Shown here in pieces: positions 23,923 to 32,713 of a stretch of DNA of 64,000 nucleotides (position 1 is the stretch's first letter; every line of letters begins with the position of its first letter). The notes below the pieces were generated by a model. It had not been told where the DNA came from and did no database searches. It was given only the letters and a program-made list of their open reading frames with translations. The stretch is from positions 50,400 to 114,399 of the forward strand of contig CAZPMN010000007.1 of NCBI GenBank assembly GCA_964587835.1. The letters are read 5' to 3'. The DNA is from Erginobacter sp964587835 (GTDB lineage: Bacteria > Auribacterota > Erginobacteria > Erginobacterales > Erginobacteraceae). The position numbers and the translations under genes were made by a program.

Positions 23923-25005
23923 ATGATCCGGACAACCCTGATAACCGAAGAGACGGATTTTCTCAACCTGGAGGAGGAATGGCGGGCATTGCTCCCGCAA
24001 TCCCCCGCCGATAACGTCTTCCTGACCTGGGAGTGGATTTCCACCTGGTGGAAGATCTTCGGCGCAGGAAAGCAGCTGTATATCCTGACCTTTAGAAAAG
24101 ATGACAAACTGGTTGGTCTTCTGCCCTGCTACATCCAGCAGAGACTACTCCGGCCCCTCGGCAAGATCCGCGAACTCCGCTTTCTCGGCACCGGGGAGAC
24201 CGTCCGCTCCGAGTACCTCGACCTTATCTGCCTCCCGAATTACCGGGAGGAGTGTCTGGAAAAACTGACGGAGTTCATCCATCAAGACCGGGACTGGGAC
24301 ATCGCCGTCTTCAGCGATCTCCCCGCAGATTCGATCCTGACGAAATTTCTCCCCGGCCGTTTCAAGAATTGCACAACCATCAACCGGGAACCCTGTTACT
24401 TTGTCGAGATTCCGCCTGATTTTGAAACCTACCTGAAGGGGATCGACAGCCGGATGCGCCGTAACATCCGCAACCGCCGCCGCAACCTGGAGCGGGATTT
24501 CCGCCTCAAGTACCACCGCCTACGGCTGGAGGAAAACCTTGATGAATGGATGGCGGAGTTTAAACGCCTCCACGCGGACCGGCTTGAGCAACGCGGACTG
24601 CCGAGCAAGTTCTCCGACCCGCGCTACAGCCGCTTCCACGAAAAGATTGCCCGGACCTTCCAGTCATCGGGACAGCTCTTCGCCGCCGACCTCAGGCTGG
24701 ACGGCCGGATGGTCGCCGCCCGTTACAACTTCCTCTATAATGGGACGGTTTACGACTACCAGACCGGTTACGCCCCCGAGTTCAGCCGGCAGGGGGTGAT
24801 GCAGGCCCTGATTAGCTATATGATCGAGGACTGCGCCGCTGATAAAATCAGAAAATTTGATTTCCTGGCCGGGAGCGAGGATTACAAACGTCATTTCTCA
24901 AACGCCGTTGGAGAGGTATTCAGTTGCCGGGTTTATAATCAAACCGGGAAAGGGAAATTATATCGCCTGCTCCGCAGAGCAAAACAATGTCTCCACCGGA
25001 AGTAA
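23923..25005 (+). CDS. CelD/BcsL-like GNAT acyltransferase 1
   Basis: The 360-residue product has the layout of the CelD/FemAB-like acetyltransferases of exopolysaccharide loci: PADNVFLTWEWISTWWKIFG (about 28-47) near the N-terminus, an arginine-rich RRNIRNRRRNLERDF (about 185-199), and a C-terminal GNAT half with AARYNFLYNGTVYDYQTGY and FDFLAGSEDYKRHF. Members acylate sugars or amino sugars during polysaccharide synthesis. The stop overlaps the start of the next gene by 19 bp; three acyltransferases form one transcript. Confidence 0.82.
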   Translation: MIRTTLITEETDFLNLEEEWRALLPQSPADNVFLTWEWISTWWKIFGAGKQLYILTFRKDDKLVGLLPCYIQQRLLRPLGKIRELRFLGTGETVRSEYLDLICLPNYREECLEKLTEFIHQDRDWDIAVFSDLPADSILTKFLPGRFKNCTTINREPCYFVEIPPDFETYLKGIDSRMRRNIRNRRRNLERDFRLKYHRLRLEENLDEWMAEFKRLHADRLEQRGLPSKFSDPRYSRFHEKIARTFQSSGQLFAADLRLDGRMVAARYNFLYNGTVYDYQTGYAPEFSRQGVMQALISYMIEDCAADKIRKFDFLAGSEDYKRHFSNAVGEVFSCRVYNQTGKGKLYRLLRRAKQCLHRK

Positions 25006-26111
25006 AGATCATATCCACCGCGGAGGATTTCGCCCGCATCGCTTCGCGCTGGGACGAGATGGTCTCGATATCGGGGAACCCCTCCCCCTTCATCTCCCAT
25101 AGCTGGCTGAGTGCTTGGTGGGACCATTTTCGGGAAGACAACAGGATTTACATCTTCACGGTCTGGACCAGCGACAATCTTCGGGGAATCATCCCGCTGA
25201 TGCGGTCGCGCTTCAGCATCCAGCGAATTTTCAAATTTGACTGCCTCCGCTCCCTCACCAACCCCCATTCCCCGGAATTCGACGTCATCTGCCGAACCGA
25301 GGATATCAAGACCGTCATTGGGACTCTGAAGCAACACCTCAACGAGCACCCCGAAATCTGGGAACTGCTGTTGCTGGAGAGGATCCGCGCGGGAAGCGAA
25401 ACTCCCCGGATCCTCGAAGAATTTTTCCGGTCCGGGGCCACCCGAATCAATACTAAACCCTGGGAAGGATCATATTATATCCCAATCAAGGGCGAATTCC
25501 GGGAGTACTTCGCGGGGCTGAACAAGTCGTTCCGGAAGAACATCCGCAACCGCAACAACAAGCTGGCCGCCCTGGGGACGCCGGATTTCCGGGTCCTGGG
25601 AGAATACGACCCCGCCGCGGTCGAAACCTTCTACCGCCTGGAAAACACCGGCTGGAAAAGAGAGAACCGAAGCTCGATCGCGCTCCGGCCGAGGGAGGTG
25701 AAATTCTATCAGGAGATCGCTTCCCGCTTCGCCCGCAAGGGAGAATTCAGCCTCACCTTCCTCTCGACAGGAGAGGAGCAGCTGGCCTCGATATTCGGAC
25801 TGGTCCGCGGGAAAATCTTCTATTTCCTGAAACTCGGTGTCAATTACTCCTGCCCTGAATGCGACAAGCTCTCCCCCGGCCAGGCCATCCTCTACCGGCT
25901 GATCCAGTATTGTTTTGAGAAGAAACTCACCGGGTTCGACTTCTGCGGCCCGTTCACCCCGTACGAAAGCCAGTGGACGAAGTCCGAGAGAAGGAAACAG
26001 CAGGTAACCATCTACAACTTACGCCGCTCCAGGGTCAAACTGTACCTGGCCCTGAAAGCGATATTGTCTCCTCTCTATCGTCGCGCCCGGCGAGGACAAC
26101 ATACCGAATAA
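24987..26111 (+). CDS. CelD/BcsL-like GNAT acyltransferase 2
   Basis: The 374-residue product is a diverged paralogue of the upstream gene: SPFISHSWLSAWWDHFR (about 32-48), FRKNIRNRNNKLAALG (about 181-196), and C-terminal LASIFGLVRGKIFYFLKLGV and FDFCGPFTPYESQWT. The start at 24987 lies inside the upstream gene and 17 bp separate its end from the next gene. Having two related acyltransferases in tandem suggests two positions or two acyl groups on one glycan; that is inference. Confidence 0.8.
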   Translation: MSPPEVKIISTAEDFARIASRWDEMVSISGNPSPFISHSWLSAWWDHFREDNRIYIFTVWTSDNLRGIIPLMRSRFSIQRIFKFDCLRSLTNPHSPEFDVICRTEDIKTVIGTLKQHLNEHPEIWELLLLERIRAGSETPRILEEFFRSGATRINTKPWEGSYYIPIKGEFREYFAGLNKSFRKNIRNRNNKLAALGTPDFRVLGEYDPAAVETFYRLENTGWKRENRSSIALRPREVKFYQEIASRFARKGEFSLTFLSTGEEQLASIFGLVRGKIFYFLKLGVNYSCPECDKLSPGQAILYRLIQYCFEKKLTGFDFCGPFTPYESQWTKSERRKQQVTIYNLRRSRVKLYLALKAILSPLYRRARRGQHTE

Positions 26112-26128
26112 GGTAATTACCCGGTTGG

Positions 26129-26809
26129 ATGAAACCCGCAGAGTTTCTTGAGAAATCGCGGTCCTGGCTGAGCGACCGTTTAAGAAGACTGATCTCGCTC
26201 GAAACCATCTTCCTGCTGAAGAGGGAGATCTCGCCCGCGCCGGATCACCGGGAGTTCGACCTGATCGCTTACGACCGGTACGAACCCGCCATACTTGACG
26301 TCTACCATTCGGCGGGACGGGAGATTTCCGAGCAGCGGGCCCGGGTGCGGTTCAGCCACCACCTTAAATTTTACCTACTGAAGCGGGAAGATAGTACGGT
26401 TGCTTGGACCTGGCTGATCCCCCCTCCGCGCCGTTTTATCGATGAAGCCGCCTACCACTTCCCGGTTCCGGAGAAAGCCACCTGGATTCGCGATATCTTC
26501 GTCAACCCTGAATATCGCGGCCGCGGAATCTTCGCGGTCTTGCTTGAGGTGCTCTTCAACCGCGTCCTGGACGCCGAGCGGGAGATCTGGTCCGACACGG
26601 CGGGCCGCAATAAATCTTCCCTCAAGGCCCACCTCAACGCGGGATTCGAGATCGTCGATTCCCTGAGGATTATCCGCCTGAACAAGCTGCTCCTGATCCG
26701 CCTACGCCGGCCGACGCGGGTTATCCATGTCAACGGATATAAAGCCGAACGCCGGATTCTCCTCACTCTCAAGGCCTACCGCGAATATAAAGACCTGTAC
26801 CTGGCGTGA
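26129..26809 (+). CDS. GNAT family N-acetyltransferase 3
   Basis: This 226-residue protein has the GNAT acetyl-CoA motif in IRDIFVNPEYRGRGIFAVLLEVL (about 120-142) followed by NKSSLKAHLNAGFEIVDSLR (about 161-180), the usual helix after motif A. The first about 50 residues are less typical. It follows the two CelD-like genes by 17 bp and ends 1 bp from the stop of the convergent gene. Substrate unknown; likely a sugar or lipid-linked intermediate. Confidence 0.82.
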   Translation: MKPAEFLEKSRSWLSDRLRRLISLETIFLLKREISPAPDHREFDLIAYDRYEPAILDVYHSAGREISEQRARVRFSHHLKFYLLKREDSTVAWTWLIPPPRRFIDEAAYHFPVPEKATWIRDIFVNPEYRGRGIFAVLLEVLFNRVLDAEREIWSDTAGRNKSSLKAHLNAGFEIVDSLRIIRLNKLLLIRLRRPTRVIHVNGYKAERRILLTLKAYREYKDLYLA

Positions 26810-26810
26810 G

Positions 26811-28319
26811 TCACTCCCACGCGAGTGACAGCTCGAAAACAAGATACCTTCCTTCCCGGTCTAGCGGCCGCAGCAGCAAGTTCTGGGAATCGGCGACCCA
26901 ATTGGTAACTATCACCGGAGGGCCGTCCTGTTCTTCAGGGACTACTCCTTTAAGATGATGGTAAATATTCATTAGCAAGGGGCGTTCTTTCGGCCCCCGC
27001 GAAGAAAGGTAAAGCCAGGGACCTTCCAGTTTCGCCAGTTCTTCCCCACCTTTCACCTTGAGAGGAGCCAGTCCCTCGAAGTCCCGGTCGAGGGCGATCC
27101 TCATCTCAGGATAACACATCCGGAGAAAGGAGTAAGTCGAGTGGGGATGGGCGGTCAGCAGTAGCGGATCAGGATATTCCTCCTGCACCCGGCTGATCAA
27201 CCGAATCAACTGCAGGCCGTGCGTGCCGACATCCTGGATGGAGCGGGCCATTTGATTCCCGGTGACCACGACCAGAAACAAGACCGTGGTAATCACTCCA
27301 GCCGTTTTCAGCCCCTGTTTCCGTCCCAGCCAGTCATAAAATATCTTGAGACCAAGGGCGACCGCCAGGGCGAAGGAAAACACAGCCGGATTATAATATC
27401 TCAGCTCGGTATGGTCGGCCAGGATAGCTATCGGCACCATTGAGAGAAGCAGCCCTGCCCAGGCGATTTTTACTTCCCGCCGACGTAACCCGGCCAGGGA
27501 GATAAGAGCGAAGAACCAGAGCCCCCCCCCAAAGAGAAGCGCTACTATCCAGTTGGAGGGGTAAGTGAGATTGTCGGCGGCGAATCTCGTCCCATAGTCC
27601 GCGGACCTCCGGAGAAAAAACTCCAGACACCAGAACCCCGTGGATAACCCCAGGGCCGCGGTCAGGATAAGCCAGGAGATCCCCGCCCCGGCCAGGGCCC
27701 GGAGAGCGGATGTCCGCCTTCCCGGGGAAAAGCATATGTAGGGGATCACCACCGCGGTAAAAGTTAGCAGCGACTCCACCCGTGCGTTGGTGGCCAGGAA
27801 GAGCACGCCGCCGGAAACCAGCGGAGTAATGATGCCGCCCGAGGCCTTCTGTTTCAAGCCAACGAAAAACAAGTAGAGGGAGAAAGCCACCATCAACAGG
27901 GCGGTGGTTTCTCCCAGGGCCTTATACCCCAGGTAGAGGGACAGGGGGAGGAAGAGAAAGGAGACCGCCCCCAGGTAAGCGAGGGGCGGCGCCAGGTCCA
28001 ATACCTTGAGCATCCGGGAAAACAACCAGGCGGTCCCCAGAACGAAGACGGCCATCACGGTCCGAACGACCAGCAAGGGGATGAGCCCGACTCCGGTGAG
28101 GGCAAACAGTCCCCTCAAGATCAAGATGTGAAACATCCTCCCACTGTAAAAACCCCCGCAGGAATGCACCCACTGAACGTTAAGACCGAACTCAGGGAAG
28201 GCGCCCTTGTAGAGATAGTTGCTCTCATCCCAGTGGGTATTCCCATCGAAAGCTAGAATCAAAAAGAGCACGATCGGTACTAACCAGGCCAGGATTATCT
28301 TCCAGCGCGGGGAGGACAT
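26811..28319 (-). CDS. multi-pass membrane protein, GT-C glycosyltransferase-like
   Basis: The 502-residue product has about ten hydrophobic segments. After the first is THWDESNYLYKG (about 28-39), an acidic loop motif like that of GT39 enzymes, and a soluble C-terminal region of about 120 residues follows. Its ATG shares one base with the stop of the upstream sulfatase-like gene (TAATG), so translation is probably coupled and the two products may act together at the membrane. The sugar donor is unknown. Low similarity to known families makes the GT-C assignment tentative. Confidence 0.65.
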   Translation of the reverse strand: MSSPRWKIILAWLVPIVLFLILAFDGNTHWDESNYLYKGAFPEFGLNVQWVHSCGGFYSGRMFHILILRGLFALTGVGLIPLLVVRTVMAVFVLGTAWLFSRMLKVLDLAPPLAYLGAVSFLFLPLSLYLGYKALGETTALLMVAFSLYLFFVGLKQKASGGIITPLVSGGVLFLATNARVESLLTFTAVVIPYICFSPGRRTSALRALAGAGISWLILTAALGLSTGFWCLEFFLRRSADYGTRFAADNLTYPSNWIVALLFGGGLWFFALISLAGLRRREVKIAWAGLLLSMVPIAILADHTELRYYNPAVFSFALAVALGLKIFYDWLGRKQGLKTAGVITTVLFLVVVTGNQMARSIQDVGTHGLQLIRLISRVQEEYPDPLLLTAHPHSTYSFLRMCYPEMRIALDRDFEGLAPLKVKGGEELAKLEGPWLYLSSRGPKERPLLMNIYHHLKGVVPEEQDGPPVIVTNWVADSQNLLLRPLDREGRYLVFELSLAWE

Positions 28320-29872
28320 TATGGCAGCAGCCTATCGGTTAAATCGATGAAGTCATAGGGATAACGGTCGCGGGAAACGGCGTAACTTCTATCCGGCAGG
28401 AGATTATAATCTTCCCCGAACAGGTGGTTGAAGAGGATCCGGAAGGTATTTACCGGGGTCACGGATTCGTACCAGAGATCACCGGGATCATCAGGAACGT
28501 GGATAGCGTTTAAGATCCGGAACTTTTCCTTCAACTCCCATTCGGTGGCATCCGCCCACTGATAATCCGCCTCGTCCGCGGCATACCTAGCCGGGAAAGG
28601 CCCCTCGTCCGACTGGATGATAATAACCGGCGGAGCTGGTGAATTCGCAAGGATATTCTCGATCAGCTCGATTATCTTCTTGTTGGCGAAGGTTAACTGA
28701 TCGGTCAGGCGATCTCTTTTCCGCGCTTCCCTCAAGGGAACAAACTGGCCATCTTCAGCAAAGATATAGGGGGGATGGGGGAAAGCAAAGTGAGCGAAGA
28801 TGAATTTCGGTCCGGGCAGGGCGGGAATTTCGCCGAGTTTGGCGAATTTATACAGGACTCTCTCGTACTGGATCAGCCAGGGGTCGGCAAACACCCCACC
28901 GATATTCAGCTTGTAGCAGATCGGATAGAGGATGGTTGTGCCGTAAAACACCGTGCCGAATTCAGAGAGAGAGGTGATGCTATAATCTATGTCAGCATAC
29001 GGGTTGGTGCTGGTAGGTTTCCACCAGGACCCGAGGTGAATGTAAAGATAACCCCTGGCCTTCAGATAACGTAACACCTCGTAACTCGAAAGCATATCAT
29101 ATATCGGCTGCCAGTCTTCGTAGCGGGCGCCCAGTTCATCCTTCAGACCCAGCAGGTGCGTCATATCCAGCGAGGAAGCCAGGGATTGGGCGGTCTTGTG
29201 GTAATTCGCGCAGGCGCCATCCACCACGTAAAACCCCCGGCTTCTGAGATATTCGATGAAATCAGAGTTGTCATAATCAAATACCTCCCTCAACACCTCC
29301 TCACCGGGATAACGATCGAAGATGAGGTAATAAATATCGGGATACCGACCGGGAGAAGAGGTTTCAGGCAAGGGATCGACAGCGGCTATCCCTGCACCGG
29401 AAACTCGATAAGGATTCCGGATTTTGAAGAGGAGAATATCCCCCGCCGAGAACAAGAACAAACCGGCGGATATCACGTTCAGTAATTGGGTGATCTTGCT
29501 TAAGGCCCGGCGTGTTCGCCGCAAGTAAACAAATCCACCGGCAAGAAAAACCAGAATCAGGATAAACAGGATGTGGTCAGGCCCCACTACCTGCCATATC
29601 CTGATATTCTCAATCAGATGTCGGATGTGGCCATAGGAGAAAAACGAGACGATGCACAGGGTGGCGAAGACCGACGCCTTGCGGCGATTCTTGAGTATAA
29701 AACTCAAAATCGCCAGCAATATGGCAATGGCGGAAACGATTATCAGGATATGCGGGAAGATATAGCGGATTTCCAGCTGCTTCTTATTATACGCCGCCAG
29801 AAACAACAGGGGATACAACCCGAATAAAAAAGGGTGGAGACAGTCAAAAACAAATCTCATTTTCAACTTCAT
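28319..29872 (-). CDS. membrane-anchored sulfatase/alkaline-phosphatase-superfamily protein
   Basis: Residues about 1-170 hold five or so membrane segments; the rest is a periplasmic domain with PDIYYLIFDRYPGEEVL (about 179-195) and CANYHKTAQSLASSLDMTHL, where the Thr or Ser could be the nucleophile as in LTA synthase and phosphoethanolamine transferases. FAHFAFPHPPYIF and IIQSDEGPF are further superfamily segments. Members either hydrolyse sulfate/phosphate esters or transfer phospho-groups onto glycans. In a locus predicted to make phosphonate- and sulfate-bearing glycan it could move or remove such a group, but the sequence does not decide. Confidence 0.75.
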   Translation of the reverse strand: MKLKMRFVFDCLHPFLFGLYPLLFLAAYNKKQLEIRYIFPHILIIVSAIAILLAILSFILKNRRKASVFATLCIVSFFSYGHIRHLIENIRIWQVVGPDHILFILILVFLAGGFVYLRRTRRALSKITQLLNVISAGLFLFSAGDILLFKIRNPYRVSGAGIAAVDPLPETSSPGRYPDIYYLIFDRYPGEEVLREVFDYDNSDFIEYLRSRGFYVVDGACANYHKTAQSLASSLDMTHLLGLKDELGARYEDWQPIYDMLSSYEVLRYLKARGYLYIHLGSWWKPTSTNPYADIDYSITSLSEFGTVFYGTTILYPICYKLNIGGVFADPWLIQYERVLYKFAKLGEIPALPGPKFIFAHFAFPHPPYIFAEDGQFVPLREARKRDRLTDQLTFANKKIIELIENILANSPAPPVIIIQSDEGPFPARYAADEADYQWADATEWELKEKFRILNAIHVPDDPGDLWYESVTPVNTFRILFNHLFGEDYNLLPDRSYAVSRDRYPYDFIDLTDRLLP

Positions 29873-30062
29873 CCCCTTCCTGATCTTCCCCCTATCTTAT
29901 TCATTGGTTGTTCCCAAAACCGGTTTTGCCGATCAATCTTTTCCCGTTAGGATAAGTACATTGGTCTACACTTCAACGCCAACCAGCGCCACTCGCAAAC
30001 CGGGAAAGAAGCAGTACTCACTATTCAGGCCGGCATTGAGTTTCTCCCGGTATTACCGGCGC

Positions 30063-31016
30063 TCATTCCGCGGGCATAAACTTAATTCCCAACCGGGACT
30101 TAACCCGGGTGATATATATTCTCAGCCAAGGGGGCACCAGTAATCCCGCCAGGTAAAGGTAGGACTTAAACTGAAGCGGATTTTTCCGGATTGAACCCAG
30201 CAGGGCGGTCCGGGCATTCCCATAATCACCGGCGTTGAACAGGGCATATCCATACCTCATCAACATCCCACCGCGTGCCTTGGAGATTAAACGTTTATTC
30301 CGTTCAAAATAATCCGGATACAGGGCGGCCATCTCCTCCAGAACGCGCATTCGATCCGGATAAGCTTTCGGGTAATCCCAGGTCAGGGATTGTTCCTGCA
30401 AGCGGTACATCGCCAGCGGACGATCGATATACCCGACCGGGTATTCCCTGGCGATCCTCAGCCAGAGGTGCCAATCCTCCGAGATCATAAAATTTTCCGG
30501 AAACATCCCCACCCGGGCCAGGCATTCTTTTCTGACCATAATCGTGATCGAGGCAATGAAATTCTTTAAGATTAACTTATCGAACACCCTTCCCTGAAAT
30601 ACGCGTCTGTAGTTTTTATTGTAGGCGATGGTCCGAATTCCCTTTTCATCAAAAGAGCTGGCGTCAGAATACACCAGACCGACTTCCGGGTGGGAGGACA
30701 TATATTCATACTGGATTGCCAGCTTCTCGGGCAGCCACTTATCGTCGGCATCCAGGGTAGCGATCAAGGATCCCCGGCAATTTCTAATCCCCAGGTTCTT
30801 CGCCGCTCCCGGTCCGCGGTTCTCCTGGCGCAGGTAATTAACCCTGTCGCCATAACGCTTCACTACCTCTTCAGTACCATCGGTGGAACCGTCATCGACC
30901 ACGATCAGCTCGTAATCCCTGAACGTCTGCGCCAGGACACTCTCGATGGCTTCCGGAAGATATCCGGCACAGTTATAGGTTGGAATTATGACGGAGATTG
31001 CAGGCGTTACAGGCAT
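30063..31016 (-). CDS. GT2 glycosyltransferase
   Basis: The 317-residue product is a GT-A enzyme: AISVIIPTYNCAGYL (6-20), LIVVDDGSTDGTEE (37-50), QENRGPGAAKNLGIRN (64-79), and DADD metal motif (89-92). WHLWLRIAREYP in the second half is typical of this subgroup. It is a cytoplasmic or membrane-associated transferase in the polysaccharide locus. The sugar donor cannot be inferred. Confidence 0.88.
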   Translation of the reverse strand: MPVTPAISVIIPTYNCAGYLPEAIESVLAQTFRDYELIVVDDGSTDGTEEVVKRYGDRVNYLRQENRGPGAAKNLGIRNCRGSLIATLDADDKWLPEKLAIQYEYMSSHPEVGLVYSDASSFDEKGIRTIAYNKNYRRVFQGRVFDKLILKNFIASITIMVRKECLARVGMFPENFMISEDWHLWLRIAREYPVGYIDRPLAMYRLQEQSLTWDYPKAYPDRMRVLEEMAALYPDYFERNKRLISKARGGMLMRYGYALFNAGDYGNARTALLGSIRKNPLQFKSYLYLAGLLVPPWLRIYITRVKSRLGIKFMPAE

Positions 31017-31047
31017 AGGACATTAACTAAACCGTGGCCAGCGTATT

Positions 31048-31223
31048 AACCCGATTTATTCATAATTCGGGTTAGTGAAAATCAGGTTGTCCGGAAATCT
31101 ATGAGCAAGAGAAAAGCAGAGTGCAATTACAACCTGAAAACCTCTCTATCTTCAAGTCGTTGCCTGGCAAACCATAACCCGAATTATTCACGAAAAATAT
31201 TTGTTTCGTGAATAATTCAGGTT
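31048..31223. repeat. two AACCCGAATTATTCA hairpins
   Basis: AACCCGA/TTCGGGTT form a small hairpin at 31048-31073. A larger one pairs 31176-31195 (AACCCGAATTATTCACGAAA) with 31204-31223, one mismatch in 20. An arm of the same kind occurs at 17469. The larger hairpin sits just downstream of the methyltransferase stop and could act as a terminator or be a mobile repeat. The 217-bp gap has no gene. Confidence 0.7.
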
Positions 31224-31233
31224 AAGCACGACT

Positions 31234-31995
31234 CTAGGATTCGGGGCGGCAGAGAAATGAGTAGCGGGGATATTTGAACCTGAATTTCTCGCCCCTTCTC
31301 TCCCACTCCGTCCAGACATCTTGCCGCAGGATTGCGGTATGCCGTTGGAGAAAGTCTCCGATCAGAGTCTGGTGTCTCCCGGCCTGGCAGTCGATATCCA
31401 GGTCCTTGTTCCCCAGGACAAAAATCCGCCCGGACGCCGCCAGGGTGGTTATCATTCGCGGGAAGAGATCTTCAAGGATAGGCTCCGGAATATGCTGCAG
31501 AGCCTCGATAAACAAAATCAGATCAATTCTCCCCCTGATATCGGATGTTTTCTCCAGGAATTCCTCATCGGACAGGATCGTAAATCTGCCATCGCGAGCA
31601 AGTTTTTTCGGCACATAGTTGATCGCGTGTTCGCGCATCTCGGCGGACCGGTCAACCATTATAACTCGGCTTCCTGAGTTCTCCAAAACCGCGCGGCTGA
31701 TTCTCCCGATCCCCCCGCCGTAATCAACGATCGTCTGGTTCGCCCCCAGCAGATCGAGCTCCTGGAAGATGGCTACGGTCGCCCGGGTGGCTTCCCGCCA
31801 GTCGTCGTCCCACAGAATGCTTTTCCTGGCCTTCCGGATGCTTTTATGGTCATAGCGGGTCGTGTAATCCAGGGAAGAGGTCCGATCCCTCTTCATCTTG
31901 TAATCATATTTCCCCTCGTGGCGAACCCGGTCGCGGAGGTCGGCCAGCCAATGGTAAAGAAAGGCGGGCATAATATTTTTCAACTTCTCCCTCAT
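31234..31995 (-). CDS. class I SAM-dependent methyltransferase
   Basis: The 253-residue product has the SAM-binding TIVDYGGGIGRISRAVLE (about 88-105), VIMVDRSAEM (about 110-119), and the motif RIDLILFIEALQHIPEP (about 155-171). It resembles methyltransferases of sugar modification. It is a member of the minus-strand polysaccharide locus, between GT2 and the dehydrogenase-like fragment. The acceptor is unknown. Confidence 0.85.
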   Translation of the reverse strand: MREKLKNIMPAFLYHWLADLRDRVRHEGKYDYKMKRDRTSSLDYTTRYDHKSIRKARKSILWDDDWREATRATVAIFQELDLLGANQTIVDYGGGIGRISRAVLENSGSRVIMVDRSAEMREHAINYVPKKLARDGRFTILSDEEFLEKTSDIRGRIDLILFIEALQHIPEPILEDLFPRMITTLAASGRIFVLGNKDLDIDCQAGRHQTLIGDFLQRHTAILRQDVWTEWERRGEKFRFKYPRYSFLCRPES

Positions 31996-32065
31996 CGCTG
32001 GAATAGTAAAAGATCAGACCATAAGAAACAACAGAGACCGAACATCGGGCATCCCGGTTGGCTGA

Positions 32066-32563
32066 TTATGAATCGGCCGGATCGGGGGGAGCTTTTCCTT
32101 CTCCTAATTCCGGGTTCCGGGTTATATCGCGACCGTGGATCCTGAGACTCTTGAAGTTCACTGTGGCCGTTAGGTCGACGGCAACTTGGCCGGCGGACGC
32201 GAACAGAAGATAAATATCGCCGAATACCGCCGCAGCACCCAGTGCCAACTTCACCGCTTCCGGGTCTCGGCTCAGAACGATCACAATCTCGAACCCCCTG
32301 CCACCGGTCAGAATTTTCAACCGATCAACCAAACCCGGTGCGGCGCGGTCAATCAGCCTTTCCGGCGGCACCTTCAGACCTGAATTCTTGACACGTTCGG
32401 GTTCCTTTACCGCCAGATAAGAAGGGATCTCTTTTATTGCACCCACCCCGGCGATCAGAGGAATGCATTCCTCGTCTAAGAATATGATCGTACGACCTTC
32501 AAACTCCGGCCGGCGCTCGTTGAAAATATCGGCCAGGGTAGATTGTATTTTCACATTATCCAT
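32066..32563 (-). CDS. stand-alone dehydrogenase-like (MDR) Rossmann domain, eroded
   Basis: This 165-residue frame aligns by eye with the second half of the medium-chain dehydrogenase encoded at 34544-35626: a first strand (GRTIIFLDEECIP) where a Gly-rich NAD motif should be, then VDRLKILTGGRGFEIVIVLSRDPEAVKLALG, a strand-turn GDIYLLFASAG, and NFKSLRIHGRD. The catalytic GroES-like half and the GxGxxG motif are missing. It may be a decayed remnant or a small accessory protein. A 70-bp gap separates it from the methyltransferase gene. Confidence 0.5.
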   Translation of the reverse strand: MDNVKIQSTLADIFNERRPEFEGRTIIFLDEECIPLIAGVGAIKEIPSYLAVKEPERVKNSGLKVPPERLIDRAAPGLVDRLKILTGGRGFEIVIVLSRDPEAVKLALGAAAVFGDIYLLFASAGQVAVDLTATVNFKSLRIHGRDITRNPELGEGKAPPDPADS

Positions 32564-32613
32564 CGCTTGACTTTCGCAAATCCAGCTTCATAAAAAAGCC
32601 TTGCCCCCGTAAC

Positions 32614-32713
32614 TCGTAGCGCAGGGCTTTAGCCCTGCCTGACAGCAGCCCTGAAGGGCTGCGCTACAAGTAAGGCCTATTCCTCGCCCGTAGCGCAGGG
32701 CTTTAGCCCTGCC
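32614..32713. repeat. GTAGCGCAGGGCT palindromes, three units
   Basis: Units with CGTAGCGCAGGGCTTTAGCC occur on both sides of an inverted AGCAGCCCTGAAGGGCTGCG. The right part overlaps the 3' end of the Gfo/Idh-like gene and encodes its last residues (VAGLKPCATGEE) and stop. Confidence 0.85.
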
